Shown: positions 1 to 6,780 of the stretch, in pieces
Numbering within the stretch: the stretch's first letter is position 1
Layout: every line of letters starts with the position of its first letter
Assembly: GCA_036266155.1 (NCBI GenBank)
Contig: DATANR010000184.1
Span: 1 to 11,409, forward strand
Direction: 5' to 3'
Length of the DNA stretch: 11,409 nucleotides
DNA from: SIAJ01 sp036266155
GTDB taxonomy: Bacteria; Planctomycetota; Planctomycetia; Gemmatales; Gemmataceae
Translations under genes and position numbers: made by a program
The notes under the pieces: generated by a model
The model's input: the letters and a program-made list of their open reading frames with translations, nothing else
The model's database searches: none
What the model was told of the DNA's origin: nothing

Positions 1-1029
1 TCGCCAATCTCCGCTTTCTTGTTGGCGGCTGACCCCGGAGTCGCTGTCCGCTTTGTGCCGAACAAGGCGTCGAAGGGCGTGAAGGCCTTCACCAAGGGCT
101 TCGCTGATCTGACCTACAAGGCTTGGGATCGGTCGAGTGGTGTGTCACCCGCGGACACGACGACCGGCAGCACCGCTTTCAGCACAACCACCGAGTTCGC
201 GTGGATCGCCGTCGGCAAGACGACGCCGGTGCTGGACGTCGACGGCCGCCCGGTCTTGAAACCGATCCCATTGCCAAAGAAGCCGGCCACGGTCAGCAAA
301 CCTGGCGTGCCATCGTCGGCGTATCAGGTGAAGTCGTTCCTCGACCTGCTGGCCAAGGAGAACGACCCAATCAAAGTCTTCGGCATCGCGCTCAGCAACG
401 CCGCGAGCGATCCCGCTGGCAACGGCGTTTGGCAATTCAACACGGGTAAGGGTGGCTGGCAGGCGGTCGGATCAGTGAGCGACGCTCAGGCACTCTTGCT
501 GCGGCCGACCGACAAGCTCCGCTTCCTCCCCGGTCCGACCTTCGCCGGTCATGCGGAGATGACGTACCACACATGGGACCTGTCCGGCGGTACGTTTGGC
601 ACGAAGACGGCGACGACGGGTGGCGACTTCAGCGTGGCGACCGAGACAGCGATCGCTGACGCGGCCCCAATTCTGACACCGACACATCCAACGCTGCCGT
701 CGGTCGGGGCGGACCAAACCACCACGCCGGTGCTCGTGTCGGCTCTGCTTGGCACGTCGGCGACCGACGTCGATCAGGCGTCGCTTGGTATGTACGTGTC
801 GGCGCCGAAGGGCGGCACGTGGGAGTACAGCTTGAACGGCGTCGATTGGATCAAGGTGACGAAGCCCGTTTACCTCGTGTCGACTGCCCAACTGCGGTTC
901 ACGGCAGCAGCGAAGGCCAAAGCCGGCTCAACCGCCAGCTTGACGTTCAAGGCCTGGGATCAGACATTGGCGAGCCCGACAACGGTCAGCAAGCTGTCGG
1001 ACAAGATTACCATAACGATCGCGATGTAA
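1..1029 (+). CDS. C-terminal part of a large extracellular repeat protein (5' end outside window)
   Basis: The reading frame is open from the first base, so the gene starts upstream of the window and only about 342 C-terminal residues are present. They contain at least three copies of a degenerate block: a GxWxY/F strand motif (GVWQFNTGKGGW, GTWEYSLNGVDW), then a variable stretch ending in LRFxP/LRFTA, then a conserved (L/M)T(Y/F)xxWD motif (LTYKAWD, MTYHTWD, LTFKAWD). The last copy runs almost to the stop codon, and there is no membrane anchor or sorting signal at the C-terminus. Composition is rich in Thr, Ser, Ala and Gly, as in secreted beta-sandwich proteins. Such blocks occur in very long planctomycete surface or secreted proteins with cadherin-like or Ig-like repeats; an adhesive or structural role is inference. 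No enzymatic motif is visible. The family assignment is by repeat style only. Confidence 0.75.
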   Translation, partial: SPISAFLLAADPGVAVRFVPNKASKGVKAFTKGFADLTYKAWDRSSGVSPADTTTGSTAFSTTTEFAWIAVGKTTPVLDVDGRPVLKPIPLPKKPATVSKPGVPSSAYQVKSFLDLLAKENDPIKVFGIALSNAASDPAGNGVWQFNTGKGGWQAVGSVSDAQALLLRPTDKLRFLPGPTFAGHAEMTYHTWDLSGGTFGTKTATTGGDFSVATETAIADAAPILTPTHPTLPSVGADQTTTPVLVSALLGTSATDVDQASLGMYVSAPKGGTWEYSLNGVDWIKVTKPVYLVSTAQLRFTAAAKAKAGSTASLTFKAWDQTLASPTTVSKLSDKITITIAM

Positions 1030-1077
1030 GGCTCGACGCAAACTGCCGCCAACCTGTTTTGTGGGCTTGCCCGCGGA

Positions 1078-1128
1078 GCCCGAAGCGCTAGCGAGGGAAT
1101 CAGCCAAAGCCTCGCTTGCATTTCGGGC
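1078..1128. repeat. REP-like imperfect palindrome / possible transcription terminator hairpin
   Basis: The arm GCCCGAAGCGCTAGCGAGG (1078-1096) is the imperfect reverse complement of CCTCGCTTGCATTTCGGGC (1110-1128), with 16 of 19 positions pairing around a 13-base loop. It starts 49 bases after the stop of the repeat protein. There is no T-tract after it, so it is not a classical intrinsic terminator. Similar GCCCGAAGCGCNAGCGAGG palindromes recur between genes in Gemmata-like genomes as far as I recall, which would make it a dispersed REP-type element. Copy number cannot be tested within this window. Confidence 0.6.
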
Positions 1129-1141
1129 TTCTCGGGCTGAA

Positions 1142-1160
1142 CCCACCGCTTAAGGGTGGA
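1142..1160. repeat. Short palindrome centred on CTTAAG
   Basis: CCACC (1143-1147) and GGTGG (1155-1159) flank the self-complementary core CTTAAG (1149-1154). It lies 14 bases after the larger hairpin and is probably part of the same dispersed intergenic repeat. It could also be an operator upstream of the protease gene; nothing in the sequence decides between these. Confidence 0.4.
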
Positions 1161-1240
1161 CAGTCCGCTGCCTCGGGGCCGCGTTCGCGCTCCCCGCGTA
1201 TCATTCCCCTCGCGTATTCCACCTCTTCCATTCCACAACC

Positions 1241-4200
1241 ATGAGGCAATTCATTTGCCTGGTCTTCACCATCTTGCTTGCCTCGGCATCTGCCGTGGCC
1301 CAGCCGCCGGCCGGGCCCGATCCGGCTGACACGCGGCTGCTTACTCAGCCAGCGGTATCGGCCCAGTACATCGCGTTCGTTTATGCCGATGATTTGTGGG
1401 TCGCCAATATCGACGGCACCAATCCCCGCCGGTTGACAGCGGACCCTGGCGCCGAGTCGAATCCCGTCTTCTCGCCGGACGGCCAGACGATCGCGTTCAG
1501 CGGGCAGTACGAAGGGAACACCGACGTCTACACGATCCCCGTCGCTGGCGGCACGCCGACGCGGTTGACCTGGCACCCGGCGGTCGACATCGTTCGCGGG
1601 TTCACACCGGATGGCAAGTCGGTCCTATTCTCATCGAACCGCAATACGTCGAACACGCGGCATCAGCAGCTCTACACCGTGCCGCTCTCCGGCGGGATGC
1701 CAACGCAGCTTCCGATTCCCAACGGCTTTCAAGCTGCCTACTCGCCGAACGGCGAATTCATCGCCTACAACCCGAACCGCGACGTGACGCAGCAATGGAA
1801 GCATTACCGCGGCGGCACCAACGGCCGCATCTGGATTTTCAACACCAAGATGCACGACATCGATGAGATCCCGCAACCCGAGGGGCGGTGCAACGATTTC
1901 GATCCGAACTGGATCGGCTCGACGGTCTATTTCCGTTCCGATCGGGCCGGGGAGTACAACGTCTTCGCTTACGAAACGAGTTCGAAACAGGTGAAACAGG
2001 TGAAACAGGTGACCACGTTCACCGACTTCCCCGTCCTTGACATCAACACGGATGGCAAGCAACTCATACTGGAACAGGCCGGTTACCTGCACCTGTGGAA
2101 GCCGGGCGATGCGAGTCCGCGTCGGCTCAAGGTCGGCGTGGCGGCCGACTTGACCGAAGCGCGACCGCGATTTGCCAAGGGAGCGAAGTATGTCCGGGCG
2201 GCTGGCATTTCGCCGAGCGGGGCCCGGGCCGTTTTCGAGTTCCGCGGCGAGATTGTCACGGTCCCGGCCGAGAAAGGCGATCCGCACAATTTGACCGAGA
2301 CGGCAGGTGTCCACGAACGAGCGCCGGCCTGGTCGCCGGACGGCAAATCGATCGCTTATTTCTCCGACGCGCTCGGCGACTATCAACTGTACGTCCGATC
2401 GGCCGACGGCAAGGGCGATGCGAAGACGTTTCCGCTCAAGGGGGCCGGTTTCTACGAATCGGCCGTCTGGTCGCCGGACAGCAAGAAGATCGCTTTTACG
2501 GACAATTCGCAGTCGCTGTACTGGATTGACCTCGGCACGGGCACGGTGAAAAAGATCGCATCCGAGCCGCAATATGCTCCGACCGACCTTTGGCGGATGA
2601 TGCCGTCGTGGTCGCCCGACTCGCGCTGGATTGCTTACAACCGCGGCAACAAGGCCGCCTACCGGGCCGCGTTCATTTACGACACGCAAACGGACAAGTC
2701 ACGGCAAATCACCGACGGCCTCGCCGACGCGGTTGATCCGGTGTTCGACGCCGGTGGCAAGTATCTCTACCTGCTCGTTTCGACGGATGCCGGGCCGGTG
2801 AACCAATGGTTCGCCCAATCGAACGCCGATATGCGCGTTCGCCGCTCCGCGTATTTGGTGGTCCTCAAGAAGGGTGTCCCGTCGCCGCTCGCGAAGGAGA
2901 GCGACGAGGAAAAGGCGGAGAAGGCCGACACGGCTCCGAAAGACAAAGAGAAGCCAAAAAAAATACCTGCGACGGGCATTCCTGAGAATGATGGAAAGGC
3001 CGGCGGCGTTGAGTTTGACCTAGACGGAGGTGGAATCCGAATTAAGGCTCCGGCCGTCGAGATCGATTTCGACGGGATCGAACAACGGATCGTTGCGCTG
3101 CCGATCCCGCCAGGTGAGCTGGCGAATCTGCAAGCGGGGCCGGCTGGACAGTTCTACTTTCTGCAAATGTCCGGCGACGAACCGGCCAGTCCGATCGCGA
3201 GCGGCAATCTCCAACGATTCGATCTGACCAAGCGTAAGGTGGAACCGATCGCGGCGGGTGTGAGCCCTTATTACGTCTCCGCGAATCACAAGAAAGCGCT
3301 AGTCGCGACGCCGCCGCCGCCGACTCCCGGCATGCGGGCACCGGTGTTCGATTGGCACATCATCGATCTTGCAGCGTCAGCGGGTGGCCCACCGAAGGGA
3401 ACGCTCAATCTCGGTCAAGTCGAAGTCCGCGTTGAGCCGCGGACCGAGTGGAAGCAGATCTTCGATGAAGCCTGGCGGGTCAACCGCGACTACTTTTACG
3501 ATCCAAAGATGCACGGGGCCGACTGGTATGCGATGAAGAAAAAATACGAAACGCTCCTGCCACACGTCACGCACAGCGGCGACCTGTATCGCGTGATCGT
3601 CTGGATGCTCTCCGAACTCGGTGTCGGCCACAGCTACACCGTGCCGGGCGAACGGACTTACGAGCCCAAGACGATCCCCGGCGGCCTGCTCGGTGCCGAC
3701 TACGAAATTGCCAACGATCGCTATCGCTTCAAGAAGGTCTACGGTGGCTTGAACTGGTCGCCCGGTTTGCGCTCGCCGCTGACGGCGCCGGGCGTCGACG
3801 TCAAGGCGGGCGACTATTTGTTGGCCGTGCGCGGCAAAGACCTAAAGCCGCCGACCAATATCCATTCGCTCTTCGAAAACACCGCTGGCAAGAGCATCGA
3901 AATCACGGTCGGCCTGAATGCCGACGGCTCCAGCAGCCGTACCGTTACGGTCGAGCCAATTGCGAACGAGTTCTCCTTGCGCAACCGCGACTGGGTCGAG
4001 GGCAACCTGCAAAAGGTCCACAAGGCCACCGGCGGACGCGTCGCCTATGTGTACGTCCCGAATACCGCCGGGCCGGGGCACGAGTATTTTAAGCGTTACT
4101 TTTTTCCACAGGCGGGCAAGGACGCGATCATCATCGACGAACGCTTCAACGGCGGCGGCCAGGTGGCCGACTATTACATCGACCTCTTGCGGCGACCTTT

Positions 4201-4645
4201 CACCGCCTATTGGACGACGCGCTATGGCGAGACGCTGACGACTCCGGGCGCCGCGATTTTCGGACCCAAGGTGATGATCATCGACGAAGGCGCCGGCTCG
4301 GGCGGCGACCTGCTGCCATGGATGTTCCGGCAATACAAGATCGGCCCGCTGGTCGGCAAGCGCACCTGGGGCGGCCTCGTCGGCATCCTCGGCTATCCAA
4401 CCTTGATGGACGGCGGCATGGTCACGGCTCCGAACCTCGCGTTCTGGACCCCGGAAGAAGGTTACGGCGTCGAAAACGTCGGCGTGCCGCCCGACTACGA
4501 CGTCGAGATGACTCCCAAGGACGTGATCGCGGGCAAGGATCCGCAGCTCGAAAAGGCGATCGAATTGGCGCTGGCGGAGTTGAAAAAGAACCCGCCGAAG
4601 GAGAAGGCTCGACCGGAGTTCCCAGTACGGGTGATGCCGAAGTGA
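1241..4645 (+). CDS. Secreted tricorn-like protease (beta-propellers, PDZ, S41 peptidase core)
   Basis: This 1134-residue protein has the tricorn architecture. Residues 1-20 form a signal peptide (MR, then a hydrophobic stretch ending AVA, cleavage before Q21), so the protein is exported, unlike cytoplasmic archaeal tricorn. PD40/WD-like propeller blades are marked by SPDG-type motifs: FSPDGQTIAF (78-87), FTPDGKSVLF, YSPNGEFIAY, WSPDGKSIAY (365-374), WSPDSKKIAF and WSPDSRWIAY (458-467). A charged Lys/Glu linker (about 549-578) leads to the second propeller. The protease part contains H797 in GVGHSY, a PDZ domain (about 815-915), the DERFNGGG loop, the nucleophile S1020 in GAGSGGD, RTWGGLVGI, and E1078 in VENVGVPPD. 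These match the family's His, Ser and Glu catalytic residues by motif. Gly796 sits where Thermoplasma tricorn has the Ser of its Ser-His pair. Expected role: cleavage of peptides in the periplasm. The ATG was chosen because it begins the signal peptide. Confidence 0.93.
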   Translation: MRQFICLVFTILLASASAVAQPPAGPDPADTRLLTQPAVSAQYIAFVYADDLWVANIDGTNPRRLTADPGAESNPVFSPDGQTIAFSGQYEGNTDVYTIPVAGGTPTRLTWHPAVDIVRGFTPDGKSVLFSSNRNTSNTRHQQLYTVPLSGGMPTQLPIPNGFQAAYSPNGEFIAYNPNRDVTQQWKHYRGGTNGRIWIFNTKMHDIDEIPQPEGRCNDFDPNWIGSTVYFRSDRAGEYNVFAYETSSKQVKQVKQVTTFTDFPVLDINTDGKQLILEQAGYLHLWKPGDASPRRLKVGVAADLTEARPRFAKGAKYVRAAGISPSGARAVFEFRGEIVTVPAEKGDPHNLTETAGVHERAPAWSPDGKSIAYFSDALGDYQLYVRSADGKGDAKTFPLKGAGFYESAVWSPDSKKIAFTDNSQSLYWIDLGTGTVKKIASEPQYAPTDLWRMMPSWSPDSRWIAYNRGNKAAYRAAFIYDTQTDKSRQITDGLADAVDPVFDAGGKYLYLLVSTDAGPVNQWFAQSNADMRVRRSAYLVVLKKGVPSPLAKESDEEKAEKADTAPKDKEKPKKIPATGIPENDGKAGGVEFDLDGGGIRIKAPAVEIDFDGIEQRIVALPIPPGELANLQAGPAGQFYFLQMSGDEPASPIASGNLQRFDLTKRKVEPIAAGVSPYYVSANHKKALVATPPPPTPGMRAPVFDWHIIDLAASAGGPPKGTLNLGQVEVRVEPRTEWKQIFDEAWRVNRDYFYDPKMHGADWYAMKKKYETLLPHVTHSGDLYRVIVWMLSELGVGHSYTVPGERTYEPKTIPGGLLGADYEIANDRYRFKKVYGGLNWSPGLRSPLTAPGVDVKAGDYLLAVRGKDLKPPTNIHSLFENTAGKSIEITVGLNADGSSSRTVTVEPIANEFSLRNRDWVEGNLQKVHKATGGRVAYVYVPNTAGPGHEYFKRYFFPQAGKDAIIIDERFNGGGQVADYYIDLLRRPFTAYWTTRYGETLTTPGAAIFGPKVMIIDEGAGSGGDLLPWMFRQYKIGPLVGKRTWGGLVGILGYPTLMDGGMVTAPNLAFWTPEEGYGVENVGVPPDYDVEMTPKDVIAGKDPQLEKAIELALAELKKNPPKEKARPEFPVRVMPK
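1984..2010 (+). repeat. Three tandem copies of the 9-mer GAAACAGGT inside the protease gene
   Basis: Three perfect consecutive copies of a 9-base unit encode KQV-KQV-KQV (residues 249-257) at a propeller blade edge. Because the unit is a multiple of three, gain or loss of a copy keeps the frame. This looks like recent slippage. Confidence 0.85.
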
Positions 4646-4959
4646 AGGTTTTCGCAATACGAACAGAAAATAGCGACCCTCTGTCGATCGATCCGCGAGC
4701 ACGCGCCAATGTTGATCCGGATCGCCTCGCCGTTGCCGACTTCGACCCCGACCGCTGGCTCGACCTTGACGACGCCTTGACGCGATTCGAGGCGATCGAT
4801 CCCACGGCAGCCGGGCTGGCAAAGCTCCGGGTGTTCAGCGGCCTGTCGGTTGAGGATGCCGGCGTCGCGCTGGACATCCCCCGAGCAACCGCCTTCCGAC
4901 TCTGGACGTACGCCCGTGCCTGGTTGACCGCCCGCATCGGCGATGGAGCGAAAAAATAA
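4642..4959 (+). pseudogene. ECF sigma factor remnant: region 4 only
   Basis: The frame from the GTG at 4642 (overlapping the protease stop as GTGA) to the stop at 4957-4959 encodes 105 residues. Residues about 40-98 match sigma region 4 of the planctomycete ECF type: LDLDDALTRFEAIDPTAAGL, then KLRVFSGLSVEDAGVALDI, then a recognition-helix segment ending YARAWLTARIG. Region 2 (core binding and -10 recognition) is missing. The bases upstream belong to the intact protease, so it is not merely hidden by start choice. The simplest reading is a 5'-truncated sigma gene brought next to the protease by deletion. Less likely, it is a functional small protein coupled to protease translation through the overlap. 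In planctomycetes such sigma genes often precede Ser/Thr kinases; none is present here. Confidence 0.65.
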
Positions 4960-5009
4960 TTCATGGATTGTTGAGACTGGTCCGCTCCGAAATCCGCATT
5001 GAGTGATGA

Positions 5010-5282
5010 GTCACGGAGATCCAGACGTGCCAGCCGACCCGAATCAAGTTCGCGACTTGTTCCGCGGAGAACGAGCGGCAAGCGACCGAACTGACGGCCG
5101 CCCGGCTGAAGCAAATCGAGCTGATCAACGGCACCATGCTCGACATCTTTGTGGATTTCGACATCCGCGAAGTGAAGAAAGGTGACAAGCCGGTCGAATA
5201 CGTGCTGGCCCGGAAGCTGATCGAGGCGGGCAAGAAACTGGACGCGAACGCGATCCACGATCCGCTCGTGCTGGCCGCGTGC
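5010..5282 (+). pseudogene. Fragment of an unrecognised gene, 3' end lost at the intron remnant
   Basis: The frame is open after a TGATGA at 5004-5009 and encodes a protein-like sequence including AENERQATELTAARLKQIEL (5064-5123) and DIFVDFDIREVKKGDKPVEY, VLARKLIEAG and DPLVLAA (to about 5280). Composition is that of a soluble, charged, partly helical protein, and the high GC at third codon positions supports past coding. I do not recognise the family. The only ATG in frame is internal (5136). At about 5276-5296 the frame runs into the reverse complement of the group II intron reverse transcriptase (its KTLITHA motif). The frame beyond that point, to 5411, is therefore artificial. Both ends appear damaged. 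Confidence 0.45.
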
Positions 5283-6298
5283 GTGATCAACGTCTTGTCG
5301 TCCGAGAGTTCCAGCTTGAGGTTATCCCTCAGCCAGGTCCGGATTTCGGACTTGATCCTGAACGCTTCTTCCTTGGTGCCGGCGAAGCCGAGAAGAAAAT
5401 CGTCGGCGTAGCGGACATATCGAAGCCTGGCATAGTCCGGGTCTTGGTAGTCGTAGGCGGGCGTCTGGCGTTGCTGTTTACGCAACGTTTTGATCGCCGC
5501 CCCATCGTCCCTTTCGCGGGCTTTGCGCAGCAGGTGTTCGAACTGCCGATGCTCCTTCGCTCTCCTTCTTCGTTTCCCCCGGCTGTGAGCAGGGATCAGT
5601 TCCGCTTGAACCCACTGATCGAACCGATCCAGGTAGATATTTGACAGGATGGGGCTGACGATCCCACCTTGCGGCGTCCCGCTTCAGGTGGGCCGAAAGT
5701 ACCAGTCCTCCAAATACCCCGCCTTGAGCAACTCGCTGATCAGCCGGATGAACCTTCCATCGTGGATCTTCTCGCGGAGGATCGACAGCATGACCTCGTG
5801 GTCGATGTTGTCAAAGAATCCCTTGATGTCTCCCTCGGTGAACCACTTGGTCGCAACCCAAATCTTTTGGATTTGGATCAGGGCCGTGTGGCATCCTCGT
5901 CCCGATCGAAAACCGTTTGAGAGCGGCGAGAACTGCGGTTCGTAATACGCTTCCAAGAGGGAACGGATTACTTCTTGCAGCAGCTTGTCGCTCCACGTCG
6001 GCACGCCGAGGGGCCGCATTTTCCCATTGGTCTTGGGGATGTAGACCCTGCGGACAGGAGTCCATTGGTAGCGTTCGTGGCGAAGTCGTTCGATAATCGC
6101 TGCAATTTTCTCCAGGGACATGCCGTCCACGGTCTCACGGGTCGCGCCTCGGGTCATGGCTCCATCATTACGATAGATCCGACCGTAAGCGCGGAGGTAG
6201 AGGTTCGGGTTGAACAGTTGTCGGTACAGGTCCTCCAGAATCTGCCGTCTCTTGCCGCGATCTTGGATGACGCCCAGGACCGCTTCGGCGATTCGCAT
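5276..6298 (-). pseudogene. ltrA: Group II intron reverse transcriptase/maturase (LtrA-like), in-frame TGA and C-terminal truncation
   Basis: From the ATG at 6298 (MRIAEAVLGVIQ) the frame encodes 204 residues up to a TGA at 5684-5686, and then continues in the same frame without other stops to about 5276. Together this gives 341 codons of homologous sequence. Reverse-transcriptase motifs appear in order: VYIPKTNGKMRPLGVPTWSD, DKLLQEVIRSLLEAYYEPQF, GFRSGRGCHTAL, WFTEGDIKGFFDNIDH, then after the TGA, SGTPQGGIVSPILSNIYLDR, VRYADDFLLGFAGTKEEA (YADD at 5399-5410) and LKLELSDDKTLITHA. Both halves are in one frame (start positions 6415 and 5485 differ by 930 bases). The TGA replaces the residue just before SGTPQGG, a position where homologs have a sense codon. 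The thumb/maturase domain X and DNA-binding region are missing, compared with about 420-600 residues in complete proteins. Confidence 0.88.
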
Positions 6299-6306
6299 CT
6301 CGCGTA

Positions 6307-6311
6307 CCTCC
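6307..6311 (-). promoter_or_regulatory. Ribosome binding site deciding the RT start
   Basis: GGAGG on the minus strand ends 8 bases before the ATG at 6298. This favours that start over the further upstream open frame to 6415, which would lie in ribozyme sequence. Confidence 0.7.
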
Positions 6312-6415
6312 ACGTTCTTGGGCCTCGAAGTAACCTGTCTCCCTTCGCCATGTGGCCGGCTTTCCCAACCTCGGACTACTACGGAGACTCCGTTGCCCTG
6401 GGGGTCGCCCCCCAT

Positions 6416-6425
6416 TCGGGCAATC
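6416..6425 (-). other. Putative EBS1 of the group II intron
   Basis: The minus-strand sequence GATTGCCCGA pairs with the exon end TCGGGCAATT (6749-6758, minus strand). There are nine Watson-Crick pairs and one G-U pair, the latter next to the splice site. It lies about 324 bases inside the intron, before the protein-coding part. The EBS1 label is inference from this complementarity; the domain I fold was not computed. Confidence 0.55.
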
Positions 6426-6741
6426 TAGTGCTTCACTGATCTGGCACGTACTAGCGTGGTTTAGGTCGTCCACTTATCCCTACGCTCGGACTCGCTGTCC
6501 GATGTTGCACTCGCGGGCCACGACGGAGCATATGCGAACCACCGGGTCGAGTGCCGCCACGATAACCAGCTTTGTAGCGGGGTGTCCTGGTCCCCAACCG
6601 GGATTGGACTTCAAGCAGTCTAGCCTTGACCGTGCCATGCGGGTCTTGCAGAGCGAGCGTTCCGCTGGCGGTCCGCCCTCCGCTTTTCTGGCAGGCTTTG
6701 TTCCCCTTGGCCTCGTCGATTACGGGTAAGCCAGATGACCC

Positions 6742-6780
6742 AGGACACAATTGCCCGAGTGTCCTCCTTTCTGAGAAAGG
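6742..6780. repeat. Two adjacent short inverted repeats at the intron insertion site
   Basis: AGGACAC (6742-6748) and GTGTCCT (6759-6765) form a 7-base inverted repeat around a 10-base loop that spans the intron junction. Immediately next to it CCTTTCTGAGAAAGG (6766-6780) is a perfect 7-1-7 palindrome. Some group II introns (class C) insert beside hairpins or terminators, but here the first arm lies inside the intron, so part of the symmetry may be chance. Confidence 0.5.
6749..6758 (-). other. Putative IBS1 (5' exon end at intron insertion site)
   Basis: TCGGGCAATT on the minus strand lies directly upstream of the intron start GTGTCC and is complementary to the segment at 6416-6425. It is within the DUF932-type reading frame (HSGN codons). 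Confidence 0.55.

Larger units (their letters stand above)
1030..1240. other. Intergenic region with palindromic repeats
   Basis: This 211-base gap separates the repeat-protein stop from the protease start. It contains two palindromic elements (listed separately) and no plausible coding frame. A pyrimidine-rich stretch (about 1203-1240) precedes the protease ATG without a recognisable Shine-Dalgarno sequence. No convincing -35/-10 promoter could be assigned by eye. Confidence 0.6.
5276..6748 (-). mobile_element. Group II intron, 5' portion (domains I-IV and part of its RT gene); 3' end deleted
   Basis: On the minus strand the element begins GTGTCCTGGG at 6748, close to the GTGYG consensus for group II intron 5' ends. 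About 450 bases of non-coding sequence precede the intron-encoded protein at 6298. This leader contains text typical of bacterial group II ribozymes, such as the segment reading AAAGCCGGCCACATGGCGAA (minus strand, about 6337-6356). The boundary is supported by complementarity between the last 10 exon bases and an internal segment (6416-6425). The intron is inserted in a DUF932-type gene of the same orientation. Its 3' part is absent: maturase domain X, any endonuclease domain, and ribozyme domains V and VI are not found. It therefore cannot splice or move by itself. Confidence 0.8.

Noticed and set aside
1631..2689. Long open frame (352 codons) on the minus strand
   Set aside because: It lies wholly inside the tricorn gene, whose protein shows clear propeller motifs. 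The antisense frame is Arg/Val-rich with no recognisable domain, as expected from a high-GC shadow.
4210..4641. N-terminal extension of the sigma-4 frame into the protease gene
   Set aside because: The upstream part of that frame is out-of-frame protease sequence (Arg-rich, no region 2 motifs). Only the part after 4642 resembles a sigma factor.
3842..4822. 326-codon minus-strand open frame over the protease 3' end
   Set aside because: It is antisense to the conserved PDZ and catalytic region and to the sigma-4 remnant. Composition is typical of GC-driven shadow frames.
4961..5275. Minus-strand continuation of the RT frame to 4961
   Set aside because: After LITHA the sequence loses all maturase domain X features and is antisense to the plus-strand unknown fragment, so it is a chimeric tail.
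5649..5945. Plus-strand open frames across the RT gene
   Set aside because: They are shadows of the conserved RT motifs on the minus strand.
6299..6415. Upstream start at 6415 for the RT
   Set aside because: That segment reads like group II ribozyme sequence, and the ATG at 6298 has GGAGG at proper spacing and matches the usual N-terminus.
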